A stretch of 27,607 bases of DNA from contig CAYGTK010000027.1 of NCBI GenBank assembly GCA_964352775.1, positions 1-27,607 of the forward strand. Reading direction: 5' to 3'. The translations under genes and the position numbers were made by a program. The notes under the pieces are model-generated. The model had not been told where the DNA came from, searched no databases, and saw only the letters and a list, made by a program, of their open reading frames with translations. This DNA is from CAYGTK01 sp964352775 (GTDB lineage: Bacteria; Bacteroidota; Bacteroidia; Chitinophagales; CAIOSU01). This document shows positions 23,487 through 27,607 of the stretch, piece after piece; position 1 is the first letter of the stretch, and the number at the start of each line of letters is the position of its first letter.

Positions 23487-24665
23487 TTAAAACGCCTCAC
23501 TTATCTGAAGATACCACCCTCCAATTGGGCCATCTCCTCCTAAAAAGTTGAAGCCATAGTCTAAGCGAACATTTATACGCTCTTTAGGGTCAAGTGTATA
23601 GCGTAAGCCTACTCCGGCGGAGTACTTCATGTCCTTCCAATTGAAATCACCAAAGGTATTCCCTACAGTACCGGCACCAGCAAATGCCGTTCCGATAAAG
23701 CGCCACCATATTTTAAAGCGGTATTCTGTTTGAATTACCACCTGCTGCCGCTCACGAAAGCGGCCTATGAAGTGCCCTCGCATTTGAAATGCGCCACCCA
23801 TTTTAGCTAGCATATCAAAGGGTGGCTTGCTCGCATGTACATCCACCCAAACTTGAAAGGCCCACACATGCGAGCGGAAAGTATTCCAATAAGCCCTACC
23901 ATCAAATCTGAACTGGGAGAAATTGTATTCACTACCCAGCCAGTTTTGGTAATTGTGATTAGATACCCCCAGGTAAAAACCCTCGTAGGGAAAGAATACA
24001 TTATCGCGGCTATCATAAACCAATGCTAAACCAATACCCGATGCGCGGTACCCAGTACTTCCCCTGATGGTATCAGCGGCCAATATCCCTCCTGCTTTCG
24101 GCTCAATATCAAGTGCATACTCTAATCTATACTGTAAACCGACGAAAAAATTATTAGCAACCCGCCTCATCGCCTTTTGCCGAAAGAGTATCAATTGTGG
24201 AGTAAACCGTTCTCTATCATCGTATTCCGTATCTGCGCCGATACCGAAAAAAGTGAATGGATATTTCCGAAATAAGAATGCACCCGCTACCCGCCATTTA
24301 TCTTCTTTCAAGTAAAGATTCCAGTAAGGATTAATTGTGTATTGTTTATTCAGCGTATGATAACCAGAAATCCCTACTGTGGAAAGTGGACTTACAGTAT
24401 CCTTTTTAGCACGAAAAAGTAGCTGTAGGTTAGCGCCATAAGCTAATCGTGTTTCTGGTGAATAAAAAAGGATAGGTACAGGGAGGAACATACCCCGCTG
24501 CCCCATGCGATATACCCCTATCTTTTTGGGGCTGCTTTGTAATGTGGTTAATTTTTTAATGGCCCTATCTAACCTACGCTGAGCATCTAGCTGCTGCGGA
24601 AGGGCAATGAAACCCGCGCAAACAATAGCTATAACTAAAACCCCTAAGTGCCTACGCTGCCACAT
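23487..24665 (-). CDS. Omp85/BamA-TamA-type outer-membrane barrel protein (POTRA-less)
   Basis: The 392-aa protein has a signal peptide ending near 'PQQLDAQ' and a 16-strand-like barrel. The lid-loop motif 'MRGHFIGRFRERQQ' followed by 'QTEYRFKIWW' matches the (V/M)RG...E-Y-R-F motif of Omp85 proteins. It closes with 'GGWYLQISEAF', ending in Phe as outer-membrane barrels do. No POTRA domains fit between the signal peptide and the first strands, so it belongs to the short surface-antigen/patatin-barrel-like group rather than BamA itself. A substrate or partner is unknown. TATCTTTG at 24677-24684 is a fitting -7 promoter box, and a terminator-bearing RNA element lies further upstream. Confidence 0.88.
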   Translation of the reverse strand: MWQRRHLGVLVIAIVCAGFIALPQQLDAQRRLDRAIKKLTTLQSSPKKIGVYRMGQRGMFLPVPILFYSPETRLAYGANLQLLFRAKKDTVSPLSTVGISGYHTLNKQYTINPYWNLYLKEDKWRVAGAFLFRKYPFTFFGIGADTEYDDRERFTPQLILFRQKAMRRVANNFFVGLQYRLEYALDIEPKAGGILAADTIRGSTGYRASGIGLALVYDSRDNVFFPYEGFYLGVSNHNYQNWLGSEYNFSQFRFDGRAYWNTFRSHVWAFQVWVDVHASKPPFDMLAKMGGAFQMRGHFIGRFRERQQVVIQTEYRFKIWWRFIGTAFAGAGTVGNTFGDFNWKDMKYSAGVGLRYTLDPKERINVRLDYGFNFLGGDGPIGGWYLQISEAF

Positions 24666-24676
24666 AATAGTACCTG

Positions 24677-24684
24677 CAAAGATA
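24677..24684 (-). promoter_or_regulatory. -7 promoter element (TATCTTTG) of the Omp85-type gene
   Basis: This is an exact TAnnTTTG match on the minus strand, 11 nt before the ATG at 24665. No good -33 TTG is seen at 19-21 bp. Confidence 0.45.
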
Positions 24685-24728
24685 AGTTAATTGGCTAGGG
24701 TGTATTAAAACCAGATGTACATAAAATG

Positions 24729-24749
24729 AAAAAGCCTCCTAGTGGAGGC
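24729..24749 (-). terminator. Intrinsic terminator, minus strand
   Basis: A 6-bp perfect GC-rich stem (24734-24739 with 24744-24749) has a 4-nt loop and a T5 tract at 24733-24729 on the minus strand. On the plus strand the stem lacks a T tract. Confidence 0.7.
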
Positions 24750-24840
24750 AGTTTCATGATCATAGGTTTCTGCAGTCAACGCTAATGATCCCGTTACTTG
24801 GGTTTTTAGCCCATGTGTAGTGTCCTTAGTAATACGGCAA
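24729..24840 (-). ncRNA. Structured RNA candidate with intrinsic terminator (small RNA or attenuator leader)
   Basis: Reading the minus strand, three helices follow in order. First, CCGTatTAC (24829-24837) with GTAACGG (24791-24797), enclosing TGGG/CCCA (24799-24802 with 24810-24813). Second, GATCATtAG (24782-24790) with CTATGATC (24758-24765). Third, a perfect GCCTCC/GGAGGC stem (24734-24749) followed by five T. No open reading frame explains the terminator. The 5' end is not defined. TAACTTTT at 24884-24891 could be a weak -7 box. It matches no RNA family I can name. Because the Omp85-type gene starts 64 nt downstream on the same strand, it may instead be a transcription-attenuating leader. 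Confidence 0.4.
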
Positions 24841-24962
24841 GGTGGAATAAAAGGTTACGTCATGTTGCATTTTTTTTCAAAAAAGTTACCCGAGCTACAC
24901 CAGCACCGCTCCCCTATTGCTGGTATACTTGAAATAAAGTAGCTATTTCAATGGCTGTTCGT

Positions 24963-24970
24963 TATATTTG
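24963..24970 (+). promoter_or_regulatory. -7 promoter element (TATATTTG) of the glycine-rich protein gene
   Basis: This is an exact TAnnTTTG match 25 nt before the ATG at 24996. It lies inside the longer possible reading from 24951, which argues that translation begins at 24996. Confidence 0.55.
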
Positions 24971-24995
24971 TTTACTGCAAAACTGTCTGGAAAAA

Positions 24996-26513
24996 ATGCA
25001 AAAGATCAACCCATTCTCGCTCCTAACATTACTCCTTTTGTTAATTGCCTCCTCCGCTTTCGGTCAAACCGAAAATGTTGGTATAAATACGCTTACACCT
25101 GATTCATCGGCATTGCTCGATCTTGAATCGAATGATAAGGGTTTTTTACAACCAAGGTTATCAAGTATTGAACGGGATGCTATTCCAGCTCCAGCTATTG
25201 GTCTCTCTATTTTTAATACTACAGATAGTACCGATCAGTACTACAATGGTGAATGTTGGTTGAATAGCTTTCAGCAAAATTGTGACGATTGCTTCTTCAG
25301 CTTTTCGGCAAGCAGCCAAGCTGATACAATAGATAGAACCCAAACGGATTCTGTAACCATCTCTTTCACCATTAACCAAACAACGGGTAATCCGCAGAAC
25401 ATAGCCTTCGCTATTGTTAATCAACTACCCCAAGGAATGACGGCTAGCGTTACGCCTAATCCACTTTTTTCATCAGGCACGGCTACCTTAACCATTAAGG
25501 TAACTCCATTTACTCCTGATGGCTTTCATCCTATTATTATACAAACGCTTTGTGGGGCAAGTACTTTCAATTTCATCTATTCGCTATACTTAGAACCTTG
25601 TTATGAGCTAGATATTAACAACAACCAGACGGCCTACATTATGAGTGTAGACCTATATACCACCTACCCACAATTATTGTTGAATCCTTTCGACCCTGTT
25701 TGTGTAGTTGCCGAGGTACAGCCTGGAGTTACATTGAATGGACTAAACCCTAACCTTCCTATACTACCTACTTTGTTACCATCGATTCCTGCATTTGTTA
25801 TGGGGCCGCTACCTGCTGGCTCAGTAGTAGCAGTGGTAAACAATGGTGATATTTATGGCGCTGCCGGTAACGGTGGTATTGCAACTGACCCTATTCTTGG
25901 CCTAACTGGCGCAGGTGGTAATGGTGGAGACGCTATTACCCTTTCAGCAAATACTTCCGTATTAAACAACGGCATCATCTTTGGTGGTGGTGGCGGTGGT
26001 CATGCATTAGCATTCCAAATTGGTATTCCTTTAGGCCCTATTTTCTTTGGTTTCCTTATTGGTTCCGGTGGCGGTGGTGGTGCTGGTGGCGGATTAGGTG
26101 GAAACATACCTACGCTTATTGGTATTCAATTCTACTCACCAGGTTTTGATGGCACAGCAGGCCCTGGAGGTGTTCCTGGCCAAGGAGGTATTCTACAAGT
26201 ACCTATTAATATTCAGCAAGGTCCAGTTAGTATCACTATCAACCCTAACGTAGTTGGCGGAGGCGGTGGTATTTATGGTTTCAGTGGCACGCAAGGTGTA
26301 TTCCAAGTATCATTAAGCGCATCTATAATTGTAAACATACCTTTTGTAGGGCCAGTTACCATTCCAATTATAACTAACCTTAACATCCCAATTCCATTAC
26401 CAATACCTGCTGTAGGAAGGGGTGGATTTGCGATTAGAAGAAACGGGAACAACGTGAACTTCCCCGACCAGTTATATAACACTGCTTTCCTGAAGGGGGA
26501 AGTCGGCAATTAA
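24996..26513 (+). CDS. Secreted glycine-rich surface protein, tail-adhesin-like
   Basis: The 505-aa protein starts with a signal peptide ('INPFSLLTLLLLLIASSAFG'). It is followed by the segment 'NVGINTLTPDSSALLDLESN', then 'KGFLQPRLSSIERDAI' and 'IGLSIFNTTDSTDQYYNG', which is the common N-terminal module of Bacteroidota tail-fibre-like surface proteins. A beta-rich Cys-containing middle part follows. From about residue 275 it becomes glycine-rich ('NNGDIYGAAGNGG', 'NNGIIFGGGGGGHALAF', 'GSGGGGGAGGGLGG', 'VVGGGGGIYGFSG'), with Pro/Ile/Val-rich strands between. The pattern recalls polyglycine-helix sandwich adhesins of phage tail fibres (gp38-like). No T9SS tail is seen. The start at 24996 is chosen for its signal peptide and the -7 box just upstream. 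A longer reading from 24951 exists. Confidence 0.8.
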   Translation: MQKINPFSLLTLLLLLIASSAFGQTENVGINTLTPDSSALLDLESNDKGFLQPRLSSIERDAIPAPAIGLSIFNTTDSTDQYYNGECWLNSFQQNCDDCFFSFSASSQADTIDRTQTDSVTISFTINQTTGNPQNIAFAIVNQLPQGMTASVTPNPLFSSGTATLTIKVTPFTPDGFHPIIIQTLCGASTFNFIYSLYLEPCYELDINNNQTAYIMSVDLYTTYPQLLLNPFDPVCVVAEVQPGVTLNGLNPNLPILPTLLPSIPAFVMGPLPAGSVVAVVNNGDIYGAAGNGGIATDPILGLTGAGGNGGDAITLSANTSVLNNGIIFGGGGGGHALAFQIGIPLGPIFFGFLIGSGGGGGAGGGLGGNIPTLIGIQFYSPGFDGTAGPGGVPGQGGILQVPINIQQGPVSITINPNVVGGGGGIYGFSGTQGVFQVSLSASIIVNIPFVGPVTIPIITNLNIPIPLPIPAVGRGGFAIRRNGNNVNFPDQLYNTAFLKGEVGN

Positions 26514-26531
26514 CTCTTTACAACGATCAAC

Positions 26532-27194
26532 ATGAGATATTTACTCTTAAGCATTTGCTTTGTAGCCTTAGGTTTTTCCGCCCAAGCTTCTTTTGAAGGA
26601 GTGATAAAGCTGAACACCGTAAATCCTGAGATAGGTGAAAAGTCGAACATCACTTGGTTCACCAAAGGTGGTCAGCATAAAATGGAATACAGCGGGGTGG
26701 CTGGAGAAGAACAATATAATTATACCTTGTTCTTTTCTTCTACTAGCAGCACAATGACCATGATAACAGAAAGTAACGGGCAACTCATCCGTTACGAATC
26801 ACCTGTTGATCAAATTGAAAGCACTACACCACAAGGTTTCAATATGGAAGTGGCTAAAACAGACAATACTAAAGTAATTGCCGGCCTAAAAGCTCAGCAG
26901 GTAAAGATTGAGGACTCCAAAGGAAAAACTACCATGTGGGTGTCTGGCGAACTTAAACTCTCTTTAGATAACCTTCCATCGGTTTTAAAGAAAAGCGGTG
27001 TATTTCAAAAACTAGCTAGCGCTGGGGTAGTTGGATTTCCATTAGAAGTTGTTTCTACAGACCTTTCAGGAGATTTAGTTATGTCTCAAACAGTAACTTC
27101 TATAGAAGAGAAAACTCTAGAAGAAGGCACTTTTGAGATTCCATCAAATGCCATTACTATTCAAGAGTACATGGAATCTAAGAGCGGCAAATAA
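26532..27194 (+). CDS. Secreted DUF4412-like protein
   Basis: The 220-aa protein has a signal peptide ('MRYLLLSICFVALGFSAQA') and a beta-rich body: 'FEGVIKLNT', 'NITWFTKGGQHKMEY', 'TLFFSSTSSTMTMITES', 'GLKAQQVKIEDSKGKTTMWV' and 'LEEGTFEIPSNA'. This order (outer-membrane-lipoprotein-sorting-like strands, a middle 'I-A-G-x-x-A-x-x-x' strand and a terminal 'F-x-I-P') fits the DUF4412 family of periplasmic proteins of unknown role, structurally akin to LolA/LolB-like half-barrels. It starts 18 nt after the glycine-rich gene and is followed 11 nt later by a lipoprotein gene, so the three may form an operon. Confidence 0.75.
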   Translation: MRYLLLSICFVALGFSAQASFEGVIKLNTVNPEIGEKSNITWFTKGGQHKMEYSGVAGEEQYNYTLFFSSTSSTMTMITESNGQLIRYESPVDQIESTTPQGFNMEVAKTDNTKVIAGLKAQQVKIEDSKGKTTMWVSGELKLSLDNLPSVLKKSGVFQKLASAGVVGFPLEVVSTDLSGDLVMSQTVTSIEEKTLEEGTFEIPSNAITIQEYMESKSGK

Positions 27195-27205
27195 GCCGTT
27201 CCGCT

Positions 27206-27607
27206 ATGCCAACATACCTTAAACCCTTAGTTACCCTTTGTTTTCTTAGCATCCTCTTGTTAGGCTGTAGCAAGAAGATAAAGGATATAACCGTCCTCAA
27301 TAAGGGTAACACCTCGCCAGCAGAATACGTTGATGGACAACTCAATATCGGTTTTTACGGCGTGGCTTGTTTCTCCTTCACTTATGGCAATCAAGTAGTT
27401 TTTACTGATCCCTTCATTTCTAATCCTGTATTCAGGAAAGTATCATTCGGAAAGGTTAAGCCCGACCCCGAAATAATTGATAATTATCTTGACGAAAGCA
27501 TGGTTAGCGATATAGACATGACCCTAATTGGCCATGCCCATTACGATCATATTCTCGACTTACCTTACCTGCTACCTAAAATGCCTGATGATGGTGTAAT
27601 ATTAGGT
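27206..27607 (+). CDS. Metallo-beta-lactamase-fold lipoprotein (3' partial)
   Basis: An ATG at 27206 opens a frame of 134 codons that runs off the window end. The lipobox is 'LSILLLGC' (lipidated Cys21). The metal-binding motif 'GHAHYDHILDLPYL' gives the H-x-H-x-D-H signature of the metallo-beta-lactamase superfamily, preceded by 'VVFTDPFIS', which resembles UlaG/N-acyl-PE phospholipase D-type hydrolases ('G-F-Y-G-V-A-C-F-S' then 'D-P-F'). This suggests an envelope-bound hydrolase of an amide, lactone or phosphodiester. The substrate is not known. It follows the DUF4412 gene by 11 nt. The rest of the active site lies beyond the window. Confidence 0.88.
   Translation, partial: MPTYLKPLVTLCFLSILLLGCSKKIKDITVLNKGNTSPAEYVDGQLNIGFYGVACFSFTYGNQVVFTDPFISNPVFRKVSFGKVKPDPEIIDNYLDESMVSDIDMTLIGHAHYDHILDLPYLLPKMPDDGVILG

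Noticed and set aside
24951..24995. Earlier ATG for the glycine-rich protein
   Set aside because: An exact -7 promoter box lies within this stretch, and the signal peptide begins properly at 24996.

Overview
The window looks like a piece of a Bacteroidota chromosome. The evidence is a C-terminal 'YPNPASDKVTL' type IX secretion sorting domain, lipoproteins with Bacteroidota-style lipoboxes, promoters matching the Bacteroidota -33 TTTG / -7 TAnnTTTG pattern, few Shine-Dalgarno sequences, and families common in that phylum (DUF2330, DUF4412, PIN-PhoH, RRM-only RNA-binding protein). Genus cannot be read from the sequence. No rRNA, tRNA, insertion sequence, phage module or CRISPR array was seen.

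Layout. 1-1624: 3' part of a large secreted adhesin-like protein with a 25-residue Cys-rich repeat array, a jellyroll-like domain and a T9SS tail, ending at a strong terminator. 1653-3039 (minus): murQ and an overlapping unknown gene. 3145-5307: recQ. 5356-7652 (minus): an RnfD/NqrB-like membrane protein translationally coupled to a DUF2330 protein. 7790-8527: an RRM protein with a long leader, then a small lipoprotein carrying a Kunitz (BPTI) protease-inhibitor domain. 8585-15897 is phosphate-themed: a PhoD-like phosphatase, a minus-strand sixA-ppk1-ppx polyphosphate set, a PIN-PhoH ATPase and a PLC/GDPD-like lipoprotein. 15959-16558: an AraC-type regulator with a degenerate HMA-like N-terminus.

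16638-23471 is the most unusual part: six tightly packed genes (PqqD-like, ATP-grasp ligase, fold-III PLP decarboxylase, a urea-transporter/M23-peptidase fusion, a TPR plus outer-membrane barrel protein, and a TPR protein). Their spacing (overlaps of 4, 13 and 4 nt, gaps of 11 and 7 nt) argues for one operon. I infer a small-molecule or peptide modification system coupled to transport across the envelope. I do not recognise it as a characterised pathway.

23487-24665 (minus) is an Omp85-type barrel protein. Upstream of it on the same strand is a structured RNA candidate ending in an intrinsic terminator (a small RNA or an attenuator leader). 24996-27607 holds a glycine-rich secreted protein, a DUF4412 protein and the start of a metallo-beta-lactamase-fold lipoprotein cut by the window end.

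Several start codons are set downstream of the longest possible reading because the longest form begins with TTG and a promoter, operon overlap or signal peptide favours an internal ATG.
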